From Pseudomonas sp. B33.4 (GTDB lineage: Bacteria > Pseudomonadota > Gammaproteobacteria > Pseudomonadales > Pseudomonadaceae), in contig NZ_CP140706.1 of NCBI RefSeq assembly GCF_034555375.1, positions 3,401,001 through 3,465,000 on the forward strand: DNA of 64,000 nucleotides, read 5' to 3'. The position numbers were made by a program, and so were the translations under genes. A model generated the notes under the pieces. The model was not told the origin of the DNA and searched no databases. It saw nothing but the letters and a program-made list of their open reading frames with translations. Of this stretch, positions 19,430 through 27,993 are shown in pieces (within the stretch, counting starts at the first letter, position 1; each line of letters opens with the position of its first letter).

Positions 19430-20324
19430 TTCCGAGGTTTTGCCACCCAGCCGCTGGCCCGACGGCAAACGCTGCGCCGTGGTGTTGACGGTCGACTACA
19501 ACGATATTCACGGCATTCTCACCCAAGCGCCGGAAGTGGCGGGTCGCGACAAGACATTGTCGGTCTGGCGCTATGGCACGCAGCGTGGCGTGACGCGCCT
19601 GCTCGATCTGTTCGCGGAACTCGGCGTCACCAGCAGTTGGTTCGTCCCCGGCATCGTCGCCGAAGAAAATCCACAACACATCGCCGCGATACTCGCCGGT
19701 GGACATGAAATCGCCTGCGCCGGGTATCGGCATCAGGATTACGACGGGCACGATCTGGCTGCGCAGAGTGCTGAAGTCGCCAAGGGTTGCGCAGCGCTTG
19801 AGGCCCTGACCGGTCGGCGCCCGAGCGGGTTTCGCATCCCCGCGGGCAATGGCGCGCCGGGTTTTATTGCCGCGCTGAAAGATCACGGCATCGTCTGGTC
19901 GTCTTCGTGGCGTGGCGATGATTTGCCCTTCGCTCACCCGACGGCGGCCGAGGTCATCGAACTGCCGCTGCATTACGAACTGGAAGACGAACCGTACTTC
20001 GCCTTCAATCTCAGCCCCGCCGTGCCGCCCGCGCAATCGCGGATTGCTTCGTACCGCCACACCTTGGGCAACCTGCAAATGGACTTCGCCGGATTCCATC
20101 GCTTTGGCCTGTGCTACGTGCTGCGCCTGCACCCGGAAATCATCGCCACCCCGGGACGCATCGGCGTGCTGCGCGAGTTGCTGCAAGGCATTCAACAGCA
20201 TGACGATGTGTGGATCGCCAGCGGTGCCGAGGTTGCGCAATGGTGGGCAGAAACCGCAGCGCCGGTCAGCGACGATCATCCGGCGGCGGTTTATGAGCAG
20301 CATTATCGGGATTATCTGTCATGA
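19422..20324 (+). CDS. Polysaccharide deacetylase-family protein 2 (metal site degenerate)
   Basis: A 300-residue paralogue of the preceding protein, with the same fold and similar end (HDDVWIASGAEVAQWW versus RDDVWFATCRDVARWW). In the first motif VDYNDIHG replaces FDLDG, so the metal Asp appears as N27. In the second, CAGYRHQD replaces YHGYKHES, so the first His is A100 while H104 remains. Loss of two metal ligands suggests a pseudo-enzyme, perhaps a regulatory or structural partner of protein 1. The alternative is a changed metal site. It overlaps both neighbours (8 and 4 bp), pointing to coupled, stoichiometric synthesis. Confidence 0.83.
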   Translation: MADSEVLPPSRWPDGKRCAVVLTVDYNDIHGILTQAPEVAGRDKTLSVWRYGTQRGVTRLLDLFAELGVTSSWFVPGIVAEENPQHIAAILAGGHEIACAGYRHQDYDGHDLAAQSAEVAKGCAALEALTGRRPSGFRIPAGNGAPGFIAALKDHGIVWSSSWRGDDLPFAHPTAAEVIELPLHYELEDEPYFAFNLSPAVPPAQSRIASYRHTLGNLQMDFAGFHRFGLCYVLRLHPEIIATPGRIGVLRELLQGIQQHDDVWIASGAEVAQWWAETAAPVSDDHPAAVYEQHYRDYLS

Positions 20325-21670
20325 CCGAACGCATGCTGCGGCTCGCGCGATTCTGTGTCGAGACTCGGTTTGAGGACTTGCCCGAAGCACTGGTCATCCA
20401 GGCCAAGCGGCACATTCTCGACACCTTCGGCGCAGCGCTGGCCGGCACTGACAGCAGCGTCGCTGTGCAAACGCGACAGGTGCTCGGCAGCGGCGTCGGA
20501 TCAGCCTTGGTCTGGGGCACCACGTTGCGCATCAATCCCGGTCATGCGGCGATGCTCAACGGAATCGCCGCGCACGCGCTGGAACTGGATGACACCGGCG
20601 GATGCGACCATTCCGGTGCGGTGGTGTTGCCGGCAGTGATGGCCGCAGTGTCGATGGTCGACCGAGCCATCAGCGGGCGCGAATTTATCGCTGCTGTGGT
20701 CATCGGTTACGAAATCGGTCGTCGCGTGTTGGAAGCCTGCGGCAGTTATTCGGCGCACAACGGCGCCGGTTGGCACTCGACCGCGACGTGCGGAGTGTTC
20801 GGTGCGGCCGCGGCCTGTGCAAGGATATTCGCCCTCCACGCGGCGCAAACCGTGTCGGCACTGGGCATCGCCGGCAGTTTCAGCGGCGGCGTCTGGGCGT
20901 TTATCCACGACGGTTCGTTGAGTAAAAAACTCCACAGTGGGCGCGCCGCCGAAGGGGGCTTGCTCGCGGCAAGTTTTGCCCGCGAAGGCGTCACCGGGCC
21001 GTCGATGCTGTTCGAGGATGTCTGGGGCGGTTTTCTCAAGACCCTCGCACCCAACAGCGCGCAACCGCAAATGCTCGACGCCGATCTTGGCAAGGTGTGG
21101 AAATTGGCGCGCTGCTCGATCAAACCCTATGCGGCGTGTCGTGGTACGCATTCGGCGATTGACGCGCTGGGGTCGTTGCTCGATCAACTTGAGGTCAGTG
21201 CCGATCAGGTTGAAAGCGTCGACGTCAGGTTGTGCGGCTTCCTGCAGGACATGTGCGGTGGTCGTGAGGTTGGCAGTCTGGCGGCGGCGCAGATGAGCTT
21301 GCCGTATGCCCTCGCGGCGAGGCTGGTGCATGGGCACTGTCGGCTTGAGGCGTACGACGATCAGCAACGCGAGGATCCGCGCATCGCCCCTTGGTTGGCG
21401 CGCATTCACCTTGAAGTGGATGAGCAACTGTCCGAGGATGGCGAGCCTTGGGTCAGCGTACTGACGCTGGATGGGCGCACTGCGAGTTTGTGCGTTGAAG
21501 TACCGTTGGGCGCGCCGGGCAATCCGTTGAGTGACGGGGTGCTGGAGGAGAAGTTTTTCAGCCTGGCGTTGCGGGTGGTGTCACGGCAGCGGGCCGAGGG
21601 ATTGCTGGAGGATTTGCAGGGTCTGGAAAGGCTGGAATCGGTGGGCGATCTGGATCGGTGGCTGGCTTGA
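20321..21670 (+). CDS. MmgE/PrpD family protein
   Basis: A 449-residue member of the family that includes 2-methylcitrate dehydratase PrpD, cis-aconitate decarboxylase and iminodisuccinate epimerase. Typical segments are HILDTFGAALAG near residue 25, HALELDDTGGCDHSG, GYEIGRRVLEA, HNGAGWHSTATCGVFGAAAACA, and SIKPYAACRGTHSAIDAL with the conserved lysine and histidine. These proteins epimerise or dehydrate polycarboxylates through a carbanion next to a carboxylate. There is no prpC/prpB here, so methylcitrate metabolism is unlikely. It overlaps the deacetylase 2 gene by 4 bp and is the last gene of the cluster. Confidence 0.88.
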   Translation: MTERMLRLARFCVETRFEDLPEALVIQAKRHILDTFGAALAGTDSSVAVQTRQVLGSGVGSALVWGTTLRINPGHAAMLNGIAAHALELDDTGGCDHSGAVVLPAVMAAVSMVDRAISGREFIAAVVIGYEIGRRVLEACGSYSAHNGAGWHSTATCGVFGAAAACARIFALHAAQTVSALGIAGSFSGGVWAFIHDGSLSKKLHSGRAAEGGLLAASFAREGVTGPSMLFEDVWGGFLKTLAPNSAQPQMLDADLGKVWKLARCSIKPYAACRGTHSAIDALGSLLDQLEVSADQVESVDVRLCGFLQDMCGGREVGSLAAAQMSLPYALAARLVHGHCRLEAYDDQQREDPRIAPWLARIHLEVDEQLSEDGEPWVSVLTLDGRTASLCVEVPLGAPGNPLSDGVLEEKFFSLALRVVSRQRAEGLLEDLQGLERLESVGDLDRWLA

Positions 21671-21693
21671 AAAATGTATCGCCGGTACCGGCC

Positions 21694-21852
21694 CTATCGC
21701 TGGCAAGCCAGATCCCACAAGGTTCATTGTCTTGCACAAAGGCTGTGGTCACCGGGAAAATTTTGGGGTCTGGCAAGCCTGCTCCTAAAGGGGTCAGCCA
21801 TGCACAAAAGTTACGGTCACTGCAAAACCTGTGGGAGCTCGCCAGCGATAAG
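21694..21852. repeat. REPIN-like inverted pair, family E
   Basis: CTATCGCTGGCAAGCCAGAT plus CCCACA at the left is matched by TGTGGGAGCTCGCCAGCGAT plus AAGG at the right. The centre holds a diverged direct repeat (GCACAAAGGCTGTGGTCAC and GCACAAAAGTTACGGTCAC). It fills most of the gap between the MmgE/PrpD gene and the MFS gene. This repeat type occurs once in the window. Confidence 0.65.
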
Positions 21853-21909
21853 GCGACTCGGTGTCTGGCCGAACCCAAAAACAACTGAAATAAGGACATT
21901 CGATTTCCC

Positions 21910-23076
21910 GTGGCCACTTACTCGCTCGTCATCCGCCGTCTGATGATCGTCTCGCTGACCATCGTTGTCAGCCGCGCCATCACCAGCCCGCTGCTGACGC
22001 TGTTTCTGAGCACCAAACTGGGCCTCAACCAACAGGACGTCGGGCTGCTGCTGGGCATTGCGGTGTTCATCGCCACCCTGCTCGCGCTGTACGGCGGTTA
22101 CATCATCGATCGCCTGGAAAAACGTCGGCTGCTGATTGTCGCGATGCTCTCCAGTGCGATCGGTTTCGTCCTGCTGACGTTTGCCAAAGATTTGTACCTG
22201 ACCACAGCAACACTGGTAATCACCGAGACCGCGTCGGCGCTGTTCCTCATCGGCTCCAAGGCGATCCTCAGTGAAAAACTGCCGATGAGCCAACGGGCAA
22301 AGGCGTTTTCCTTGCGCTACACGCTGACCAACATCGGCTACGCCACCGGGCCGATGCTTGGCGTGGTGATCGCCGGGCATTATCCGATTGCGCCGTTTCT
22401 GATTGCGGCGGCGATCGCCTTCGGCAGCATCTTCCTGATGATTGGCATACCCAGAGACGCTGAGCCGGTCGCCGTGATCAGTCAGCCGCAAAACTTCCTG
22501 AAAACTCTGGTGACCCTGAAAAACGATCGCACCTTGATCATGTTCACTTGCGGCTGCCTGCTCAGCACCGTGGTGCACGGGCGATTCACCCTGTATCTGT
22601 CGCAATATCTGCTGGTGGTCAGTGATTCCAAGCGCGCCTTGCAAGTCATGGCCGCCCTGCTCGCCTGCAATGCGATCACGGTGATCCTCCTGCAATACCA
22701 GATTGGCCGCTTTCTCAGCCGCGAAAAACTGCGCTACTGGATTGCCGGCGGCACCAGCCTGTTCATCCTTGGATTGATCGGTTTCAGCCTCGCCGACAGC
22801 TTGCTCAGCTGGTGCATTGCCATGTTTATTTTCACCCTTGGCGAAATGATCATTTACCCGTCGGAGTTCCTCTTCGTCGATACCCTGGCCCCGGAAGAAC
22901 TGCGCGGCAGCTACTACGGCGCGCAAAATCTGGCCGCGCTGGGCGGCGCGTTGAGCCCGGTTATCTGTGGCTTCCTGTTGATGCACACACCGGCACCGAC
23001 GATGTTCTACGCCTTGAGCGCACTGACCGCGATGGGCGGCACCCTGTGCTTCCTCAGTGGACGCCGAGCGGTTTGA
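21910..23076 (+). CDS. MFS transporter, DHA1/MdtH-like
   Basis: A 388-residue twelve-helix major facilitator protein. The loop 2-3 motif is GGYIIDRLEKRRLL (a variant of G-x-x-x-D-R-x-G-R-R/K) and helix 5 carries NIGYATGPMLGVVIAG, the motif C region of drug:H+ antiporters. The frame starts at GTG 21910, with AAGGAC upstream at about 13 bp. It follows the lyase cluster on the same strand but is separated by 239 bp with a REPIN, so it is probably an independent gene. Substrate unknown. Confidence 0.85.
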   Translation: MATYSLVIRRLMIVSLTIVVSRAITSPLLTLFLSTKLGLNQQDVGLLLGIAVFIATLLALYGGYIIDRLEKRRLLIVAMLSSAIGFVLLTFAKDLYLTTATLVITETASALFLIGSKAILSEKLPMSQRAKAFSLRYTLTNIGYATGPMLGVVIAGHYPIAPFLIAAAIAFGSIFLMIGIPRDAEPVAVISQPQNFLKTLVTLKNDRTLIMFTCGCLLSTVVHGRFTLYLSQYLLVVSDSKRALQVMAALLACNAITVILLQYQIGRFLSREKLRYWIAGGTSLFILGLIGFSLADSLLSWCIAMFIFTLGEMIIYPSEFLFVDTLAPEELRGSYYGAQNLAALGGALSPVICGFLLMHTPAPTMFYALSALTAMGGTLCFLSGRRAV

Positions 23077-23083
23077 ATGCAAA

Positions 23084-23108
23084 ATTAATGCACTAAGTCT
23101 TCATTAAT
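23084..23108. promoter_or_regulatory. AT-rich inverted repeat ATTAATG-N11-CATTAAT
   Basis: Perfect 7-bp arms just after the MFS stop and about 140 bp before the HPP gene. It could be a regulator site or a weak terminator stem, with no T-run immediately after it. No further support. Confidence 0.3.
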
Positions 23109-23245
23109 ATGAATTTGTCAGCATCGAGTTTGCCCGGCACACTGTGCACGTTCCTCCCCCAATGTTGGAACGCTTCGAGGGCTTTCCGGATATGCCGGAC
23201 AAGTCCTTTTTTTTGCCTCGATTTTGCTGCAAGGATCGGATTCAC

Positions 23246-23935
23246 ATGCTCGCTCGCTGGTTGCCCGCCGCCATCAACACCCGCCCGACTGAATGGAGCC
23301 GTGCCGCCATCGGCATGGCCTTGGGCACGTTATTCAGCGTGTGGCTGTGCGCGCAGGTGTTCGGCCATGAAGTCGCCTATCACCTGATCGGCCCGCTGGG
23401 CGCTTCGGCGGTGTTGCTGTTCGCCGTGTCCTCTGGTGCTCTCGCTCAGCCGTGGTCGATTCTCGGCGGCTATTTGTGTGCCGGCGTTGTCGCGTTGCTG
23501 GTCGCTCACGTGCTTGGCCGAACCCTTGGCAGCGCGTGTCTGGCAGCAGGTATGGCGCTGATTCTGATGTGCTGGCTGCGTTGCCTGCACCCACCGGCAG
23601 GCGCGTTGGCATTGACGTTGGTGCTGGCCGATCCCGCGACCATTGCCCTGGACTGGAAGGCCATGGAACCGGTGATGCTCGGCGCGGCGAGCATGCTGAT
23701 CAGCGCCCTTGCCTACAACAATCTGACGCGCATCCGTTATCCGAAACGCCCGGCTGAACCGGCGCCGGTGTTGGCCCCGGTCGACAGTCAGGCCATCACC
23801 GCCGAAGACCTGAAACTGGCGCTGGCGGATATGGAAGCGTTTATCGATGTGACGCCAGAGGATCTCGAGCAGTTGATCCATGCCAGCGAACTGCACGCCA
23901 GGCGCCGCAGTATCGGTGAGGTTTTTTCGAAGTAA
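23246..23935 (+). CDS. HPP family integral membrane protein
   Basis: A 229-residue HPP-domain protein with four to five membrane helices. The namesake motif LHPPAGALALT is present near residue 117 and HLIGPLGASAVLLFAV near residue 45. The C-terminal tail of about 50 residues (AEDLKLALADMEAFIDVTPEDL) is soluble and resembles the linker that leads into CBS domains in longer relatives, but no CBS domain follows. I chose ATG 23246 with AAGGA upstream. Earlier in-frame starts give a non-conserved, cysteine-rich leader. Some HPP proteins are linked to nitrite/anion transport, but function here is unknown. Confidence 0.82.
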   Translation: MLARWLPAAINTRPTEWSRAAIGMALGTLFSVWLCAQVFGHEVAYHLIGPLGASAVLLFAVSSGALAQPWSILGGYLCAGVVALLVAHVLGRTLGSACLAAGMALILMCWLRCLHPPAGALALTLVLADPATIALDWKAMEPVMLGAASMLISALAYNNLTRIRYPKRPAEPAPVLAPVDSQAITAEDLKLALADMEAFIDVTPEDLEQLIHASELHARRRSIGEVFSK

Positions 23936-24077
23936 TCTTCTGCATATCGTCTAAGGTAAAAACGCAGACAGCGCCTGCACATATCCCCGTTGTACAGGGC
24001 AAATTTGCACTGTTACGATCCGGTAACACTCGCGCACGAGTTTTTCGAATAAAGACAATAAAAGCAGGGAGTTACTG

Positions 24078-25184
24078 ATGACTGCTCAGGCTTCATCCAC
24101 GCGGACCCAGTCCATGGACGCCACGCAAAACGAAGTGCTGGCCGAGGTTCGCAACCATATCGGTCACCTGACCCTCAACCGCCCCGCCGGCCTCAACGCC
24201 ATTACCCTCGACATGGTGCGTTTGCTGCAACAGCAACTCGACGCTTGGGCGACCGACGCCAATGTCCACGCCGTTGTCCTACGCGGTGCCGGTGAAAAAG
24301 CCTTCTGCGCCGGCGGCGATATTCGTTCCCTGTACGACAGCTTCAAAAGCGGCGACACGCTGCACGAAGATTTCTTTGTCGAGGAATATGCCCTCGACCT
24401 GACGATTCATCACTACCGCAAACCTGTGCTGGCCTTGATGGACGGTTTTGTCCTCGGTGGCGGCATGGGTCTGGTGCAAGGCGCCGATCTGCGCGTGGTC
24501 ACCGAGAAGAGCCGGCTGGCGATGCCGGAAGTAGCCATCGGTTATTTCCCCGATGTTGGTGGCAGCTATTTCCTGCCGCGCATTCCCGGTGAGCTGGGGA
24601 TTTATCTCGGGGTCAGTGGCGTGCAGATCCGCGCGGCCGATGCGTTGTATTGCGGGCTGGCCGACTGGTATCTGGACAGCAGCAAACTGGCGCTGCTCGA
24701 TGAAAGACTCGATCAGATGGAATGGCAGGACACGCCGCTCAAGGCGCTGCAGAACCTGCTGGCTAAACACGCCGTGCAAACCCTGCCCGATGCGCCACTT
24801 GAGGTTTTGCGACCGGCCATCGACCACTTTTTTGCGCTGCCGGATGTGCCAAGCATGGTCGAGCAATTGCGCGCAGTGACCGTCGCTGACAGCCACGAAT
24901 GGGCGACCACCACGGCCGACCTGCTGGAAACCCGCTCGCCGCTAGCCATGGCGGTGACCCTGGAAATGCTCCGTCGTGGTCGCCACTTGAGCCTGGAACA
25001 TTGCTTCGCGCTCGAACTGCATCTGGATCGCCAGTGGTTCGAACGTGGCGACCTGATCGAAGGCGTGCGCGCGCTGCTGATCGATAAAGACAAGACACCG
25101 CGCTGGAACCCACCGACCCTGGCTGCGCTGGACGCGGAGCATGTCGCGAGTTTCTTTCACGAATTTGCCGAGAGCGGGAGCTGA
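24078..25184 (+). CDS. 3-hydroxyisobutyryl-CoA hydrolase (crotonase family)
   Basis: A 368-residue crotonase-fold enzyme of the HIBCH type. Diagnostic segments are GAGEKAFCAGGDIRSLYDS, MDGFVLGGGMGLVQGADLRV and MPEVAIGYFPDVGGSYFLPR, the last carrying the Glu and Asp used in thioester hydrolysis. The longer C terminus compared with hydratases (about 260 aa) also fits HIBCH. It releases 3-hydroxyisobutyrate in valine catabolism. A GGGAG precedes the ATG. It is followed after 3 bp by an acyl-CoA dehydrogenase gene, its expected partner. Confidence 0.9.
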   Translation: MTAQASSTRTQSMDATQNEVLAEVRNHIGHLTLNRPAGLNAITLDMVRLLQQQLDAWATDANVHAVVLRGAGEKAFCAGGDIRSLYDSFKSGDTLHEDFFVEEYALDLTIHHYRKPVLALMDGFVLGGGMGLVQGADLRVVTEKSRLAMPEVAIGYFPDVGGSYFLPRIPGELGIYLGVSGVQIRAADALYCGLADWYLDSSKLALLDERLDQMEWQDTPLKALQNLLAKHAVQTLPDAPLEVLRPAIDHFFALPDVPSMVEQLRAVTVADSHEWATTTADLLETRSPLAMAVTLEMLRRGRHLSLEHCFALELHLDRQWFERGDLIEGVRALLIDKDKTPRWNPPTLAALDAEHVASFFHEFAESGS

Positions 25185-25187
25185 GCC

Positions 25188-26339
25188 ATGCACGATCTCG
25201 AACTGACTGAAGAACAAGTAATGATCCGCGACATGGCCCGGGACTTTGCCCGTGGTGAAATCGCGCCCCACGCGCAGGCCTGGGAAAAGGCTGGCTGGAT
25301 CGACGACGCGCTGGTCGCGAAGATGGGTGAACTCGGTTTGCTCGGCATGGTGGTGCCTGAGGAATGGGGTGGCACTTACGTCGATTACGTTGCCTACGCC
25401 TTGGCTGTGGAAGAGATTTCCGCCGGTGACGGCGCGACCGGCGCGTTCATGAGCATCCATAACTCGGTCGGCTGCGGCCCGGTGCTCAACTACGGCAGCG
25501 AAGCACAGAAACAGACCTGGCTGGCGGATCTGGCCAGCGGTCAAACCATCGGCTGCTTCTGCCTGACCGAGCCGCAGGCCGGCTCCGAAGCGCACAACCT
25601 GCGCACCCGCGCCGAACTGCGTGACGGTCAATGGGTGATCAATGGCGCTAAGCAATTTGTCAGCAACGGCAAACGGGCGAAGCTGGCGATCGTGTTTGCG
25701 GTAACCGATCCGGATCTGGGCAAGAAAGGTATTTCGGCGTTTCTGGTGCCGACCGATACCGGCGGCTTTATCGTGGATCGCACCGAACACAAGATGGGCA
25801 TTCGCGCCTCGGATACCTGCGCGGTGACGCTGAACAACTGCAGCATTCCCGAGGCCAATCTGCTCGGCGAGCGCGGCAAGGGGCTGGCGATTGCCCTGTC
25901 CAACCTCGAAGGCGGACGCATCGGGATCGCCGCGCAAGCACTGGGTATCGCCCGTGCGGCGTTTGAAGCGGCGCTGGTGTATTCGCGCGACCGTATCCAG
26001 TTCGGCAAACCGATCAATGAACACCAGAGCATTGCCAATCTGCTGGCCGACATGCACATGCAGATCAACGCGGCGCGGCTGATGATTCTGCATGCGGCGC
26101 GGCTGCGGACGGCAGGAAAACCGTGCTTGTCCGAGGCTTCGCAGGCCAAGTTGTTTGCCTCAGAGATGGCCGAGAAGGTCTGCTCATCGGCGATTCAGAT
26201 TCATGGCGGCTATGGGTATCTGGAGGATTATCCAGTCGAGAAGTACTACCGCGATGCGCGGATTACCCAGATCTATGAAGGTTCGAGCGAGATTCAGCGG
26301 ATGGTGATTGCGCGGGAGTTGAAGAACTATCAGTTGTAA
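25188..26339 (+). CDS. Acyl-CoA dehydrogenase, probably isobutyryl-CoA dehydrogenase
   Basis: A 383-residue FAD-dependent acyl-CoA dehydrogenase. It has the substrate/FAD segments [18 protein letters not shown] and [12 protein letters not shown], and the catalytic Glu in [19 protein letters not shown] near the C terminus. The pairing with HIBCH in one operon suggests oxidation of isobutyryl-CoA to methacrylyl-CoA in valine breakdown. A short branched-chain specificity in general cannot be excluded. The gene ends just before a REP-like element with a 131-bp tandem array. No enoyl-CoA hydratase or 3-hydroxyisobutyrate dehydrogenase gene is next to it. Confidence 0.9.
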   Translation: MHDLELTEEQVMIRDMARDFARGEIAPHAQAWEKAGWIDDALVAKMGELGLLGMVVPEEWGGTYVDYVAYALAVEEISAGDGATGAFMSIHNSVGCGPVLNYGSEAQKQTWLADLASGQTIGCFCLTEPQAGSEAHNLRTRAELRDGQWVINGAKQFVSNGKRAKLAIVFAVTDPDLGKKGISAFLVPTDTGGFIVDRTEHKMGIRASDTCAVTLNNCSIPEANLLGERGKGLAIALSNLEGGRIGIAAQALGIARAAFEAALVYSRDRIQFGKPINEHQSIANLLADMHMQINAARLMILHAARLRTAGKPCLSEASQAKLFASEMAEKVCSSAIQIHGGYGYLEDYPVEKYYRDARITQIYEGSSEIQRMVIARELKNYQL

Positions 26340-26355
26340 TGGCGTTGGCCCCTTT

Positions 26356-27055
26356 CCCTCACCCCAGCCCTCTCCCAGAGGGAGAGGGAGCCGACCGAGG
26401 TGTCTGGCAGTATCCATCGACCTGAAAGACCGGGTCGACTATGGATTCGCTAAATCAGAATCAGGTCGGCGCAGATCATCAATATTCCCCAATCAGTCCC
26501 CTCTCCCAGAGGGAGAGGGAGCCGACCGAGGTGTCTGGCAGTATCCATCGACCTGAAAGACCGGGTCGACTATGGATTCGCTAAATCAGAATCAGGTCGG
26601 CGCAGATCATCAATATTCCCCAATCAGTCCCCTCTCCCAGAGGGAGAGGGGGCCGACCGAGGTGTCTGGCAGTATCCATCGACCTGAAAGACCGGGTCGA
26701 CTATGGATTCGCTAAATCAGAATCAGGTCGGCGCAGATCATCAATATTCCCCAATCAGTCCCCTCTCCCAGAGGGAGAGGGAGCCGACCGAGGTGTCTGG
26801 CAGTATCCATCGACCTGAAAGACCGGGTCGACTATGGATTCGCTAAATCAGAATCAGGTCGGCGCAGATCATCAATATTCCCCAATCAGTCCCCTCTCCC
26901 AGAGGGAGAGGGGGCCGACCGAGGTGTCTGGCAGTATCCATCGACCTGAAAGACCGGGTCGACTATGGATTCGCTAAATCAGAATCAGGTCGGCGCAGAT
27001 CATCAATATTCCCCAATCAGTCCCCTCTCCCTCCGGGAGAGGGCTAGGGTGAGGG
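26356..27055. repeat. 700-bp repeat element containing five tandem 131-bp units
   Basis: Outer inverted arms CCCTCACCCCAGCCCTCTCC (26356) and GGGAGAGGGCTAGGGTGAGG (ending 27055) enclose five units beginning at 26370, 26501, 26632, 26763 and 26894, with a sixth partial start at 27025. Unit length is 131 bp each time. The only difference I found between units is G instead of A just before GCCGACC in units 3 and 5. Each unit holds two hairpin motifs: CCCTCTCCC-AGA-GGGAGAGGG, and ATCCATCGACC / GGGTCGACTATGGAT. Stops occur in all frames I followed, so no protein is proposed. Confidence 0.9.
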
Positions 27056-27090
27056 GCTTTTGATTTTGATGTACATCAAGCCTTGAAAGC

Positions 27091-27184
27091 TTCGCGAGCA
27101 GGCTCGCTCCCACAAAGATCTCCAGCGAATACAGGTTTTGTGAACGCCGAGAACCTCATGTGGGAGCGAGCCTGCTCGCGAAGG
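27091..27184. repeat. REPIN, family B
   Basis: TTCGCGAGCAGGCTCGCTCC and CACA, inverted against TGTGGGAGCGAGCCTGCTCG and CGAAG, with a loop of about 44 bp. It sits just downstream of the enoyl-CoA hydratase gene on the minus strand. Confidence 0.85.
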
Positions 27185-27204
27185 CGTCAGCTCAGGCACC
27201 GCAT

Positions 27205-27978
27205 TTATTTGCCCTTGAACTCCGCCTCACGCTTGGCCACAAACGCCGCCATCCCTTCCTTCTGATCCTGGGTGGCAAACGCCGCATGGAACACACGACG
27301 CTCAAAGCGCACGCCCTCGGTCAGGTTCACTTCAAAGGCACGGTTGACGCTTTCCTTGACCATCATCGCAATCGGTAGCGATTTGCTGGCGATCACTGCG
27401 GCCACTTTCAGCGCCTCATCGAGCAGCTCATCACTCGGCACAATCCGCGCAACGATGCCGCAACGCTCAGCCTCTACGGCGTCAATCAAACGCCCGCTCA
27501 GGCACATTTCCATGGCCTTGGCCTTGCCCACGGCGCGAGTCAGGCGCTGGGTCCCGCCCATGCCCGGCAGCACGCCGAGGTTGATTTCCGGCTGACCGAA
27601 CTTGGCGTTGTCACCGGCCAGAATGAAGTCACACATCAACGCCAGTTCACAGCCGCCGCCCAAGGCGAAACCGTTGACCGCCGCGATGATTGGCTTGCGT
27701 CGGTTAGCCACGCGATCGCTGTCGCTGAACAGGTCGTCCATGTAGATCTGCGGGTAGGTCAGCTCGGCCATTTCCTTGATGTCAGCACCGGCGGCGAAAG
27801 CCTTTTTCGAGCCTGTGAGGACGATGCAACCGATGTTCGCATCGGCTTCCAGCGCATCAAGGGCCTGATTCACTTCGCTGACCAACTGCGCATTCAACGC
27901 GTTCAGCGCCTGCGGGCGATTGAGGGTGATCAGGCCTACGCGGCCGTGGGTTTCCAACAGAATGGTTTCATAAGTCAT
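27205..27978 (-). CDS. Enoyl-CoA hydratase
   Basis: A 257-residue crotonase-fold hydratase. Both catalytic glutamates are in place: [12 protein letters not shown] and [20 protein letters not shown]. The C-terminal [20 protein letters not shown] is typical of short-chain (mitochondrial ECHS1-like) hydratases. It is the last gene of a five-gene minus-strand operon: AMP-ligase, SDR, thiolase, acyl-CoA dehydrogenase, hydratase. Together these can take a short or 2-methyl-branched acid to acetyl-CoA plus propionyl-CoA. From memory, the same gene set occurs at P. putida PP_2213-PP_2217. Confidence 0.92.
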   Translation of the reverse strand: MTYETILLETHGRVGLITLNRPQALNALNAQLVSEVNQALDALEADANIGCIVLTGSKKAFAAGADIKEMAELTYPQIYMDDLFSDSDRVANRRKPIIAAVNGFALGGGCELALMCDFILAGDNAKFGQPEINLGVLPGMGGTQRLTRAVGKAKAMEMCLSGRLIDAVEAERCGIVARIVPSDELLDEALKVAAVIASKSLPIAMMVKESVNRAFEVNLTEGVRFERRVFHAAFATQDQKEGMAAFVAKREAEFKGK

Positions 27979-27993
27979 GAATAAAATTCCTTC

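Noticed and set aside
20321..21670. Naming the MmgE/PrpD gene prpD (methylcitrate cycle)
   Set aside because: No prpB, prpC or acnD nearby, and the operon partners point to amino-polycarboxylate chemistry.
26370..27025. 131-bp tandem units as a CRISPR array or VNTR-coded protein
   Set aside because: The whole unit is repeated without unique spacers, so it is not CRISPR, and stops occur in the frames I followed.
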